A DNA stretch of 64,000 nt, taken from contig JANJUX010000043.1 in assembly GCA_024710355.1 (NCBI GenBank), positions 62,001-126,000 on the forward strand. The letters are read 5' to 3'. This DNA comes from Candidatus Rifleibacteriota bacterium. GTDB lineage: Bacteria > Muiribacteriota > Ozemobacteria > Ozemobacterales > Ozemobacteraceae. The notes under the pieces are model-generated. The model did not search any database and was not told where the DNA came from. It worked only from the letters and a program-made list of their open reading frames with translations. Of this stretch, positions 42,549 through 51,038 are shown in pieces. Every line of letters begins with the position of its first letter. Position 1 is the first letter of the stretch. The position numbers and the translations under genes are program-made.

Positions 42549-44423
42549 ATGCAGAAGTTTGTAACCATTTTTCACCCTGATCTCGACGGTGGCCAAAGCG
42601 TCAGCGAAGTTACCCGGGTGCCCGAACTGGTTAAAGCCCACCCGGAAGGCTGCAGCCGCAGCGCCCTGTTCACCTGCGACGACCAGAAGTCGCTCGCCGG
42701 GCCACTGACTCTGGTTTTCGCCATCAGGCGTGCCCGTGATCTGCTGCTCGAAAACTGCGAATACCACGGAGTCGATCTGCAGCTCGAAGTTTCGGGGCGC
42801 ACTCTGCCACAGCTGCCGGCTGCCCGCGAGCTTGAAAAGCTTCTGAATTCGCCCGACACGCTCGTGCATGTCAACGGCAACGTTTTCAAGCCGGCAACCG
42901 AGGTTTATGGCTTTCAGCAGGTCTACGACGATTCGGTGCGCTGCATCGAAGCGTTGCGCAAACTTGGCTTCACCCAGGAGACCATGGCGATTTACGCCAC
43001 CCCAGAAGAAATCAGCGTCGAAGTGCACGGCGGCGCCATTGGCCTCGAAGGCCGCGACAACCTGAGTGATCTTTATTACCGCCTGCTCTGCCACGTTGCC
43101 GGCATCAAAGATGCCGGTGGCCGGCCGGCCAAAACAGAAATCAAAACCATTCTGCTGCAAAGCTGCCAGAGAGACTGGCCACTGCTGCTGCCGGGCTGCA
43201 ACCACCCTACCCTGCACCGGCCGCGCGTCGGGGTCGGCGCGTCACATTTCGCCTACGGCATCGCCGCTTTTTCTGATTTCTGCGGCAAAAAACGCAATCT
43301 GCAGGAATGCCTGCAGGAAACCTTCAGCTGGGTCAAGTTCATCCAGGCCGAACTGCCTGCCATCGCCGGTCTGAAAGAGAAAATCGAGAAACTGCCGCAA
43401 CTGCCACTGCCTGGTGCTGGCCGGCAAAGTCGTGCTACTGCCGCAAGCGCGCCGGTGGCAGCCCACAGCGGGCGTTTTCAGCCATTAAAAATTGAGCTTG
43501 CCGAAAGCGTTCAACGACTCAAGGGCCCGGTGCCGGTATTTCACACTATTGCAGCCGGTCTCGACAAAAGCCTGGGCGGCGGCTGGGCTCAGGGCGGTGT
43601 GCATCTGGTAATCGGGCCGCGCGAATCAGGCAAAGCCTCGCTGCTGATGCAGCAGGCCCTGATGGCAAAAGCCGATCTACCGGTTCTCTATCTTTCTTAT
43701 GAACATTCGTTGCGTGATTTTGCGCTGCGGGCAGCGGCGAGTACCGCCGGGCTCAACCTCAGCGACCTGCAGGGGCACCTGGCGATTGCCGGAGCGGTCG
43801 GCGACAATGCGCGCAACAGCCTGGCTGCAGCCTATGACAAGCTGCACGAGCTGCTGCCGACAAAACTGTTCTTTTCGGGCGTCGACACGGGCCGACATGG
43901 TCTCGATCCGCGCGAAATACAGCAACTGGCTGCAATGATGCCCGGTGATGGTGAAAAACTCGTTCTCATCGATTCGCTCTGCGAATCTGATTTTGTCGAC
44001 GGCCCGGCTGCCTGTCTGAAGCAGATGCGCGAGATCGCAACCGCCGGGCGGCTGACGATAATCATCGCGGTTCACAACCAGGTAATCTGCGACAAACGCC
44101 CGCACTTTGTCGAAGACAGAGACATAGAACTTCTTGACCGCTACCAGCGGCACACAGACTCGATTATCGTAATGCACAGTGAAAAGGTTAACCTGCGCCG
44201 TTTCGTTGCAATGATCAAGGGTCAGATCGACGCCCAGCTGGTCGGCAGTCTTGAACAGAAAGCCCTGCAGCTTGCCGGCAACAAGCGCCTGAAAACCGAT
44301 ACATACACGCTCATGCGCCTGATCCACACCCGCAACGGCCGGCGCGACCTATTGCTGTTTCTCTATCAGCCAGACCTTGGCCGCTTCTATGAATTGGCCG
44401 CGCTGGCCATGACCAGGGCCTGA
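42549..44423 (+). CDS. Primase-like (AEP) domain fused to a RecA/DnaB-type ATPase
   Basis: 624 residues. The C-terminal half is a RecA-fold ATPase: Walker A GPRESGKAS (about 356-364), a glutamate-bearing strand YLSYEHS, Walker B KLVLIDSL, and IIIAVHNQ, arranged as in DnaB/KaiC-like helicases. The N-terminal half has ISVEVHGGAIGLEG, NLSDLYYRLLCHVAG and LLLPGCNHPTLHRPRVG, which resemble SxGxH and xRLPxSxHPxTG segments of archaeo-eukaryotic primases of the PrimPol type; the acidic motif I is not clear, so this domain may be degenerate. No phage or plasmid genes adjoin it. It begins 13 bases after the phosphatase-like gene and ends six before acylphosphatase. Replication restart or repair is possible but unproven. 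Confidence 0.55.
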   Translation: MQKFVTIFHPDLDGGQSVSEVTRVPELVKAHPEGCSRSALFTCDDQKSLAGPLTLVFAIRRARDLLLENCEYHGVDLQLEVSGRTLPQLPAARELEKLLNSPDTLVHVNGNVFKPATEVYGFQQVYDDSVRCIEALRKLGFTQETMAIYATPEEISVEVHGGAIGLEGRDNLSDLYYRLLCHVAGIKDAGGRPAKTEIKTILLQSCQRDWPLLLPGCNHPTLHRPRVGVGASHFAYGIAAFSDFCGKKRNLQECLQETFSWVKFIQAELPAIAGLKEKIEKLPQLPLPGAGRQSRATAASAPVAAHSGRFQPLKIELAESVQRLKGPVPVFHTIAAGLDKSLGGGWAQGGVHLVIGPRESGKASLLMQQALMAKADLPVLYLSYEHSLRDFALRAAASTAGLNLSDLQGHLAIAGAVGDNARNSLAAAYDKLHELLPTKLFFSGVDTGRHGLDPREIQQLAAMMPGDGEKLVLIDSLCESDFVDGPAACLKQMREIATAGRLTIIIAVHNQVICDKRPHFVEDRDIELLDRYQRHTDSIIVMHSEKVNLRRFVAMIKGQIDAQLVGSLEQKALQLAGNKRLKTDTYTLMRLIHTRNGRRDLLLFLYQPDLGRFYELAALAMTRA

Positions 44424-44429
44424 ACCCGC

Positions 44430-44726
44430 ATGGCCAGTGAAGGTTTTCTCAGAGTCAGGCTCGTCATTCGCGGCCGGGTTCAGGGCGTCGGCTTTCGTCG
44501 CTTCGTCTACAAACAGGCTCAGCACTTCGGCGTCGGCGGCTGGGTGCGCAACAATCCCGACGGCTCGGTCGAAACCGAAGCCTGTGGCGACCCCTCGACA
44601 ATTCAGCTCTTCATCGCCGAAATGCACAAAGGCCCGTTCTTTTCCCGCGTCGACGAAGTTGAAGAATCACGCCGCGAGGCTCTCGCCAGCCCTCCCACAA
44701 CCGAATTCACCATCCGCCACAGCTAG
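44430..44726 (+). CDS. acyP: Acylphosphatase
   Basis: 98 residues, the standard size. The catalytic motif GRVQGVGFRRFV carries the phosphate-binding arginine, and WVRNNPDGSVE supplies the catalytic asparagine. It hydrolyses acyl phosphates such as carbamoyl phosphate and 1,3-bisphosphoglycerate in the cytosol. It begins six bases after the ATPase fusion, so it may be co-transcribed. Last gene before the AT-rich accessory segment. Confidence 0.92.
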   Translation: MASEGFLRVRLVIRGRVQGVGFRRFVYKQAQHFGVGGWVRNNPDGSVETEACGDPSTIQLFIAEMHKGPFFSRVDEVEESRREALASPPTTEFTIRHS

Positions 44727-44790
44727 CAAGTTCAAAACCTAAACCGAAAACTCTTAAGAGTGATATTGAAAACAGGAGTCAGAATTTGCT

Positions 44791-45541
44791 GTGACCAGTG
44801 CTTTGATACAACCGCAAATGCTTGCGTGGGCCCGAATAAGGGCTGACTTCGCCGTTGAAGAACTTGCGAAGAAATTAGGTATAAAAGATTCTGAAAGAAT
44901 TCTTTCCTGGGAACAAGGCCACGAAAAGCCAACCTTTAAGCAGGCTCAGAAGGTTGCCCAGGTATTACATATACCTTTTGGCTACCTGTTTCTCAATTCA
45001 CCACCTGTAGAAAAACCCGTTATTCCGGATCTAAGAACTGTTGGAGACAAAACCACCCATTCTTACAGCATGGATTTGAATGAAGTCATTGCCGATGTGC
45101 AACGAAAAATGGAATGGTACAAAGACTATCTGCAGGAAATTGGTGCAGAAAGGTTGAATTTTGCAGATAAATTCTCTGGCAAAAACGGCTATTTAGAGGT
45201 CAGCAAAAGCATCGTTCGTTCAACAGGTAGAAAAGCTTGCCTCTTTTTATAAAGTAAGCACAGTAGTAATTGCTCGAAGGCTTTTTGACCTGGAGATCAT
45301 AGAAAAAGACGCTTACTGGAATTACTACCAGCTTCAAGCCTCCCGCTGGAACAAGAATAAAATCACGCAGAAATCAAGTGGTAACTATTATCTTACTCTT
45401 CCGGTAAACAATGGCAAAACATTTACCAGAGCGGTTCTGTATTCTGTTTTCTCTAATAAAACCCTGTTCAGAGACGGAGCCAGGCTGTTGGGAATGAAAC
45501 CTGCCAATTTAAGCACTCTCGCCGACAAAATGGGGCTGTAA
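44791..45541 (+). pseudogene. XRE-family regulator with ImmA/IrrE domain, internally deleted and frameshifted
   Basis: GTG-started frame. Residues 1-65 form an XRE HTH (LAKKLGIKDSERILSWEQG) and are followed by the linker PVIPDLRTVG and KMEWYKDYLQE typical of HTH-ImmA proteins. The frame ends at 45252. In another frame the sequence continues with EKLASFYKVSTVVIARRLFDLEII and a C-terminal domain ending at TAA 45539-45541. The central HExxH protease core (well over 100 residues) is missing, so both a deletion and a frameshift occurred near 45230. Working relatives pair with a DUF4411 protein, which follows here. Lower GC than the flanks. Confidence 0.8.
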
Positions 45542-45874
45542 TGACCAGTCTGTATTTACTCGACACAAATATTTTCATTCAGGCAAACCGAGTAAACTAC
45601 CCAATAGAAGTTTTTCCGGGATTCTGGGAATGGTTAGAGCAGAAAAACCAACAGGGTCTTGTAAAATCAATCAAGCCTGTCTATGAAAAATTGACCGATG
45701 GGAATGATACCCTGGCAGACTGGGTTAAAGACAGAAATTCTCAAGATTGGTTTTTAAGTGTTGATGACCCTGATACCCAGACCGCCTTTGGTAAAATTGC
45801 GAACTGGTTAATGGACTCAAAACCAGAAATATAAAGAAGCTGTCATAAGCGATTTTCTACAAGTTGCAGACCCA
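45541..45874 (+). pseudogene. DUF4411 PIN-like protein, frameshifted and truncated
   Basis: The ATG shares one base with the stop of the ImmA gene. The frame gives YLLDTNIFIQANR, FPGFWEWLEQ and VYEKLTDGNDTLADWVKDR, the N-terminal two thirds of DUF4411 (a PIN-fold, toxin-like family), and ends at 45834. One extra base near 45828 breaks the frame; beyond it the family text continues as YKEAVISDFLQVADP, and homology stops at about 45874, where an ankyrin fragment of the opposite strand begins. The acidic C-terminal PIN residues are lost. A dead toxin-antitoxin-like pair. Confidence 0.75.
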
Positions 45875-46097
45875 TGCCGTCGACCGCGTTGAGATCAGGC
45901 CCGAACTCGAGCAGAAGTTCTACGATATCGACTTCACAATCCAGTTTCTGATCGCGGTTCCATTGTGAAAATCTCTTCATCAGAGGTGTCATACCAGATT
46001 CAAGCCTCAAGTCGGAGCTGATCTGATTTTCCAGCAGTATCTGTATGCTGTAATCAAAAATAGTTTTGAATATTAACGCAAAAGTCTTAAAATTGAG
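45875..46097 (-). pseudogene. Ankyrin-repeat protein fragment
   Basis: On the minus strand an open stretch without a start codon reads SGMTPLMKRF, then DIVELLLEFGPDLNAVDGMG, the core of an ankyrin repeat. It is bounded upstream by a stop at 46098-46100 and has no ATG before the repeat. It abuts the broken end of the DUF4411 gene, so the junction near 45874 is probably a recombination scar. Confidence 0.65.
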
Positions 46098-46130
46098 TCA
46101 GATATTTTGATTTACTGAGGTAATAATGAG

Positions 46131-49070
46131 ATGAAACGTAGCATTTTCTGGGGTTTTTTCTTTTCAATATTGGGTTCATTGGTATTTATTCAAACTGGTT
46201 GTGATTTTTTTAAAAATAGCCCTTCCGGACCTTCTATTGTAAATTCGTTGGCAAATTCTTCAGCGGCTGCTTCTGTAAGATTTGAACTCGTAGTTCCTCA
46301 TAAAGGTGATGGCACTCCCTTGGCCTCAATTCGGGGAGCAAGCAAAACTTCAGTAACTTTTAGGCTGGTTCTCGCCCGGCCGGGCGACACAACAAGAACC
46401 AAAGATATATTAACGAAAAGTGTGGCGGTAAGTGATGATGGCTCAGCAACTGTTACCTTCAATAATATTCCCGAAAGACCGTGCGTTGGTCAATTAAGCA
46501 TTAACAATGGTAATTATCAGGGTTACACAGATTTTCATGGAGCACTTGACCTTAAAAAAGGGGAAAATACAATTGAGCTAGCGCCAGCAGGGTCAAAACT
46601 CCCTCAAGACATTTTAGCTCATACAGCAATAGCAGCATTTGACAGCACTGAGATAATGCAAGCTGCCAACAATACCATTATTCAAGCCATCAGCAATTCA
46701 ATCCGCGGAATCGATGCCACAAAAAACGATGTTTATACCGCATCTGTAAATAAAGCAATTGAAGTGCTACGACCATCCACGGTTACATATTTTGCTATCA
46801 GCAATGATAAGAAAAGTTTGATGGGTTATTCCAACGGAGTTAAAAATTGGGAAAAAAGCACATCAGATTATTTTCAGCCGTTCGATTTTTCCGTTACCAA
46901 CATCTCAGATATGTACATCAAAGAAATTATTCGGCAAAACCTGAGTGGCGTTGGTTATGTTGCCTGGAAACATAGCACTCTTTCGCCTTTTGCGATTGGC
47001 GCTATTACTTCCAGTGGCTCACTTCAGGCTTTTGTTAAAAACCCTGGGGTTTGTGAACAAATACTAGCCCTGTCTGACGGTTCGGTAGTAATCGGTGGTG
47101 CCAACGACGATAAAAGTTGCCCGGTTCTTTTTCGCTGGTCTGGCACAAAAATTGGTAGCACTTGGTCAAATTCTGCAGGTGTTGAATCAGGTTTAATCTG
47201 GTGTCATTATTTTACTGAACAAACTTATAGCGGTTCAGGTGATAAACCAACAGTAAAAGGGTTGCAATTTGACGGTGTAGACGGGCTTATTGTTACAGTA
47301 GACAATGTTGAAGATAACTCGTTAAGAACTTATCGCATTTCTTTGTCTAGCGGTTCGGTTCTTGACCGACAAACAGAGAAACCGAACGAATTTCCATCGA
47401 TTGTTTTGCAAAGCCCTGAAAATGGCGCAACTTTCTCTGTTAGCGACGAGATTGTTTTTGAAGCAGTAGCTTCAGACACTGATGGCGCTATAGCAAAAGT
47501 AGAATTTTATGCCGGAAATTCAAAAGTTGGTGAAGCTACAAGCAAACCTTACAGTTGTTCAACTACTTCACTTTTAGCTGGCACTCATATTTTATCTGCG
47601 ATTGTAATAGATGATAAAGGCGCAAAAACCAAAGCGATTTCAATTGAAATAACAGTTATAGCATCTACAGGTGAAACTTCAGAATTCGCTGGTGGTACAG
47701 GGGTAGAAGGCGACCCTTTTCTCGTTGAAAATGCGAGACAACTTGATTTGGTCCGGAAATATCCTAAAAGCTTTTTTAAACAAATAGCAGATATCGATCT
47801 TTCTGATTTTCTTTCCGGGAATGAAATAGGTTGGGTTCCAATTGGTGAGTCTTATATTGGTGATAGTGAATTTGTTGGGGCTTTTCAAGGCACATACGAT
47901 GGCAATTATAAAAAAATTACAAATTTAAGAATAGATTTGCCAAATTCTGGCTTCGTAGGCCTTTTTGGTTTTGTTTGCCAAAGTACAGTGAAAAACCTAA
48001 CGATTGAAAGTGCCCAAATTAAAGGAAAAATCTCTGACGATGCAATTGATAATACAATGATATTCTCTCATGAAGGCATTGGCATACTCATTGGCGGTGC
48101 AGGGAACGGCATAGAAGTGAATAATTGTCATGTTTCAGGGTCTGTTTACGGTGCTATCGCTGGTGCGCTTATTGGTCGGTGTTCAACAAAAGAGGCTAGT
48201 GTAAATATTTCTGTACAGAATTCAACGTCTAACGCAACTGTTAATGGGCCTTCAAACTCTGTAGTTGGCGGTCTCATAGGTATTCTAACAGGCTCTGTTT
48301 TCCGCTGTTCTTCTTCCGGCATCATTAATGGCGGTAATGCTGGTGGACTTATTGGAACAGCAAGTAATGGAATGGTTACTCAAACTGCCGGCTCAACTGT
48401 TGTAAGTGAAAGCTTTTCAGACGCTGATGTAACAGGCAGTAATTGGGCAGGCGGTCTTATTGGCGCTTTAGATTATTGTAGTTTAACATCCTCTTATGCA
48501 AAGGGCAAAGTTGTTGGTGGCTCCGCTGGCGGGTTAGTAGGTTCTAGTGGTTTCAATTCAAGTAATATAAGTAGCTGTTATTCTGCTGGTTCTGTTGAAG
48601 GAAGCATGAATACCGGGGGGCTTGTTGGTGATAACTCTGGTCCAATTAGCTATTCTTATTCTTCTTCTACTGTTAATACTACTGGCGATTACTCTGGAGG
48701 TTTAGTTGGTTGTAATAGCGGAACAATTTCCGATTCTTATTCAACTGGTTCAGTCTCTGGTAATAATTATGTGGGTGGGTTCTGTGGTAGAAGCTACCCT
48801 TCGGGGTATTTGTTTCGTTGCCATTCAATTGGCATCGTTTCTGGTGGAGTAAATCAGCCAAATATAGGTGGTTTTTGTGGCAAAATTTTTGAGGACTGGC
48901 AAATAGTATATGATTGCTTTTGGGATATAGAAAAATCTGGAATGGGCTACTCTAATGGTGGCTTGGGGTTAACCACGGAAAATATGAAAAAGCAGGCAAG
49001 TTTTGTTAATTGGGATTTTGATATTATATGGCAAATAAAAGATACTGCTGAACATCCAATTCTTAGATAA
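46131..49070 (+). CDS. Large GLUG-repeat lipoprotein, probable surface adhesin
   Basis: 979 residues. The signal peptide ends in IQTGC, a slightly off-consensus lipobox. Residues 1-410 are not recognised. A domain at about 425-510 (IVLQSPENGATFSVSDEIVFEAVASD, VEFYAGNSKVGEA) fits bacterial Ig-like domains. From about residue 590 to the end there are about nine GLUG motifs of the type GGLVG...SYSTGSVSG, ending WDIEKSG...GLGLTTENMKKQ, the standard close of such repeats. GLUG proteins are often cell-surface adhesins or IgA-protease-like passengers. The gene is clearly AT-richer than its flanks and follows a block of broken genes, which supports transfer. TGAGG lies about 12 bases before the ATG. 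Confidence 0.8.
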   Translation: MKRSIFWGFFFSILGSLVFIQTGCDFFKNSPSGPSIVNSLANSSAAASVRFELVVPHKGDGTPLASIRGASKTSVTFRLVLARPGDTTRTKDILTKSVAVSDDGSATVTFNNIPERPCVGQLSINNGNYQGYTDFHGALDLKKGENTIELAPAGSKLPQDILAHTAIAAFDSTEIMQAANNTIIQAISNSIRGIDATKNDVYTASVNKAIEVLRPSTVTYFAISNDKKSLMGYSNGVKNWEKSTSDYFQPFDFSVTNISDMYIKEIIRQNLSGVGYVAWKHSTLSPFAIGAITSSGSLQAFVKNPGVCEQILALSDGSVVIGGANDDKSCPVLFRWSGTKIGSTWSNSAGVESGLIWCHYFTEQTYSGSGDKPTVKGLQFDGVDGLIVTVDNVEDNSLRTYRISLSSGSVLDRQTEKPNEFPSIVLQSPENGATFSVSDEIVFEAVASDTDGAIAKVEFYAGNSKVGEATSKPYSCSTTSLLAGTHILSAIVIDDKGAKTKAISIEITVIASTGETSEFAGGTGVEGDPFLVENARQLDLVRKYPKSFFKQIADIDLSDFLSGNEIGWVPIGESYIGDSEFVGAFQGTYDGNYKKITNLRIDLPNSGFVGLFGFVCQSTVKNLTIESAQIKGKISDDAIDNTMIFSHEGIGILIGGAGNGIEVNNCHVSGSVYGAIAGALIGRCSTKEASVNISVQNSTSNATVNGPSNSVVGGLIGILTGSVFRCSSSGIINGGNAGGLIGTASNGMVTQTAGSTVVSESFSDADVTGSNWAGGLIGALDYCSLTSSYAKGKVVGGSAGGLVGSSGFNSSNISSCYSAGSVEGSMNTGGLVGDNSGPISYSYSSSTVNTTGDYSGGLVGCNSGTISDSYSTGSVSGNNYVGGFCGRSYPSGYLFRCHSIGIVSGGVNQPNIGGFCGKIFEDWQIVYDCFWDIEKSGMGYSNGGLGLTTENMKKQASFVNWDFDIIWQIKDTAEHPILR

Positions 49071-49255
49071 ATTGTAATTTAGCGTTTTATTCTGATTCGA
49101 AATGGTTGTTATCAGTGGGTGACAGCAAAAATTGAGCGGTAGATAGCTACAGACAAGGATTAACATTAAGTTAACTCCTGGCTTTTATTTCTGCGGGGTT
49201 TGGGGTATTCTTGAGTAAGGCACAATTGATGCACATTCAGGAGACAGTTACACCT

Positions 49256-49948
49256 ATGCCCGTTGTCGAAGCGGTTTCACAGATCAAGCAAGCGTTCAAG
49301 GCAAATATCAAGCCTGGTGCGATACTCTGGGTATTCATGCTGCTGTTTTTTGCGGCGAATGCGACGAGTGCAACCTTCAGCAGCGGGCTTGGCAGGGTTT
49401 CGGCACTCAAAAGTTCGGTCGGTTACCCGTTTTCGTTCGGGGTCTATGTGCTATCTGCGGCTTTACTGCCGGAAATACTGAAAATAATCTTCTTTCAGCA
49501 GGGCAAAACTAACGCCAAAAACCTGCATAATCTGCTGTTCGTCGGCCTGTTGTTCGGCTGCATCGGAATCATCACCGATATTTTCTACAGCTATCAGGCC
49601 CTGTGGTTCGGCGAAGGCAACGGTCTGCAGACGCTGCTGTTCAAGGCTTTCGTCGACCAGTTCGTCTACAGCCCGGTCGCAAATTTTCTGCTGGTTACGA
49701 TATTTTTTCTGCGCGAAAACGGCATCAGAGCCGAAGCAATGCGGCGAATACTGACGCCGCAATTTGCCCTGGTCAAGGTTTTACCGGTGGTCGTCGCCGG
49801 CTGGTGTGTCTGGATACCAGGTGTCATGCTTGTCTACTCGATGCCGACCACCCTGCAGCTGCCGGTAGCCTCGCTGATTCTCTGCTTCTGGGTTCTAATC
49901 TTCTCATTCGTCGCCGAGCAGAAACCCGCCCCTACCGCCACTGTTTAA
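49256..49948 (+). CDS. Polytopic membrane protein, Mpv17/PMP22-like features
   Basis: 230 residues with four to five hydrophobic segments. The ATG at 49256 has AGGAG about ten bases before it; earlier starts at 49211 (TTG) and 49229 (ATG) are possible. The pattern DQFVYSPVANFLLV and VVAGWCVWIPGVMLVYSMP, with a W-xx-P and Y-x-x-P spacing, recalls the eukaryotic Mpv17/PMP22 family of small channel-like proteins. That likeness is weak and by eye. Alone between the AT-rich lipoprotein and a convergent HEAT lipoprotein gene. Confidence 0.5.
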   Translation: MPVVEAVSQIKQAFKANIKPGAILWVFMLLFFAANATSATFSSGLGRVSALKSSVGYPFSFGVYVLSAALLPEILKIIFFQQGKTNAKNLHNLLFVGLLFGCIGIITDIFYSYQALWFGEGNGLQTLLFKAFVDQFVYSPVANFLLVTIFFLRENGIRAEAMRRILTPQFALVKVLPVVVAGWCVWIPGVMLVYSMPTTLQLPVASLILCFWVLIFSFVAEQKPAPTATV

Positions 49949-49955
49949 GTCAACC

Positions 49956-50222
49956 CTAATTCAGGAAAGTGCGGCGGTCGATTTTTTTGAGTGAGCGCTG
50001 AATCTCTTCTTTGACTCTGTAATCAGGGTCATCGCGATGCAGAAGCAGCAGTCTGATAGCCTCAGCAGTTGCGACATCACCGAGTTTTTTTGCGGCGTCA
50101 AGGCGCACCGCAGTGTCTTTCGACTTGAGATCCTTTTCGAGTTTCGCTTCGATCGACTTGCCGAGACAGCCTGGCAACGCCAGCAGAGCCACACAGAACA
50201 GCAGCAGCATTAATCTTTTCAT
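49956..50222 (-). CDS. Small HEAT-repeat lipoprotein
   Basis: 88 residues. Lipobox LPGC after a short signal peptide, then one HEAT-like helical pair (KSKDTAVRLDAAKKLGDVATAEAIRLL, DDPDYRVKEEIQRSLKKID). Such short helical lipoproteins may be scaffold or regulator proteins at the envelope. The ATG has GGAGGAAAA. Converges with the membrane protein at 49256 with only seven bases between stops. Confidence 0.7.
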   Translation of the reverse strand: MKRLMLLLFCVALLALPGCLGKSIEAKLEKDLKSKDTAVRLDAAKKLGDVATAEAIRLLLLHRDDPDYRVKEEIQRSLKKIDRRTFLN

Positions 50223-50301
50223 TTTTCCTCCAGCGTTACCGGTTCAGACTTGCCAAAATCAGCTTAGCCGCTAATGCGCAGCTTCGGTCGATAAGCTCAG
50301 T

Positions 50302-50982
50302 TCATGGGCAGGCGTCGAGCACCTGACTGGCAACCTCGACAGCGCCGGCCTCGCTCTTCATGAACTGACCGATCTGGTTGAGTAAACGGTGCAGTTCGTC
50401 TTCAGGCGTGATGTTGCTCGAAGTATATACGAAAAAGGCGAGGTTCTTCGTTTCGGCAAAAACCTTGGTTGCCTGCGAATCTTTGACCGGGCTGCCGAAA
50501 GCCTGCCGGTCACCACCGTGCCGGGCGACAACGAGAAGCTTTTTCAACGCCAGCTCGTGCCCTTCGCGGTTAAAAACATAGGATTCATCGTCGAAACCCA
50601 CCCTGATGCAGAGCTCATAACCAGACTTATCAAGGTCGATGACGCTGATCGGCAAATGCGAAAGCAACGAAATATGGTTGTTGATATCGACAGCGTTGTT
50701 GATAAAGTTGAATTCACCGCGGTTCTGCAGATCTTTGAACAGGAATTCAGAAGCCGGGCGACTGCGACCGGAAGGATGAAAGCCAAAAGTCTTCAACAGA
50801 CTCCTGACACCCTTCTGCTTCTGGTCGGGGTACATGAAATCGGGTGAAAGAAACGGCCGTGCATCGCTAATGACGCGCTCGCGGTAAATTTCAGACGAAG
50901 GCTTGATGGTTACGCCGCGCGCCTCTAAAAGGCCGATGCGCAAAGAACTTGGCGGTAGAGTAAATACCAGGCTTGTTTTCAT
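50302..50982 (-). CDS. B3/B4 (tRNA-binding/editing-like) domain protein
   Basis: 226 residues. The central part has SRPASEFLFKDLQ, NNAVDINNHISLLSHLPISVIDLDK and GSPVKDSQATKVF, matching the free-standing B3/B4 domain of the phenylalanyl-tRNA synthetase beta subunit. Free copies may edit mischarged tRNA or carry out related work; the role of this one is unknown. Start ATG at 50982 has AGGAAG. Its neighbour murC is 56 bases upstream on the same strand. Confidence 0.75.
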   Translation of the reverse strand: MKTSLVFTLPPSSLRIGLLEARGVTIKPSSEIYRERVISDARPFLSPDFMYPDQKQKGVRSLLKTFGFHPSGRSRPASEFLFKDLQNRGEFNFINNAVDINNHISLLSHLPISVIDLDKSGYELCIRVGFDDESYVFNREGHELALKKLLVVARHGGDRQAFGSPVKDSQATKVFAETKNLAFFVYTSSNITPEDELHRLLNQIGQFMKSEAGAVEVASQVLDACP

Positions 50983-51038
50983 AGGGTGGCTTCCTGTTTG
51001 ACTTTATGCCTTCATTCTACCACAACCGGTCGGTATTT

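Noticed and set aside
42465..43217. A 250-codon minus-strand open frame
   Set aside because: Antisense to the phosphatase-like and ATPase genes, both with good starts; no recognisable domain.
49160..49174. TTAAC/GTTAA dyad before the gene at 49256 as an operator
   Set aside because: Short AT-rich arms expected by chance in this segment; no promoter pairs with it convincingly.
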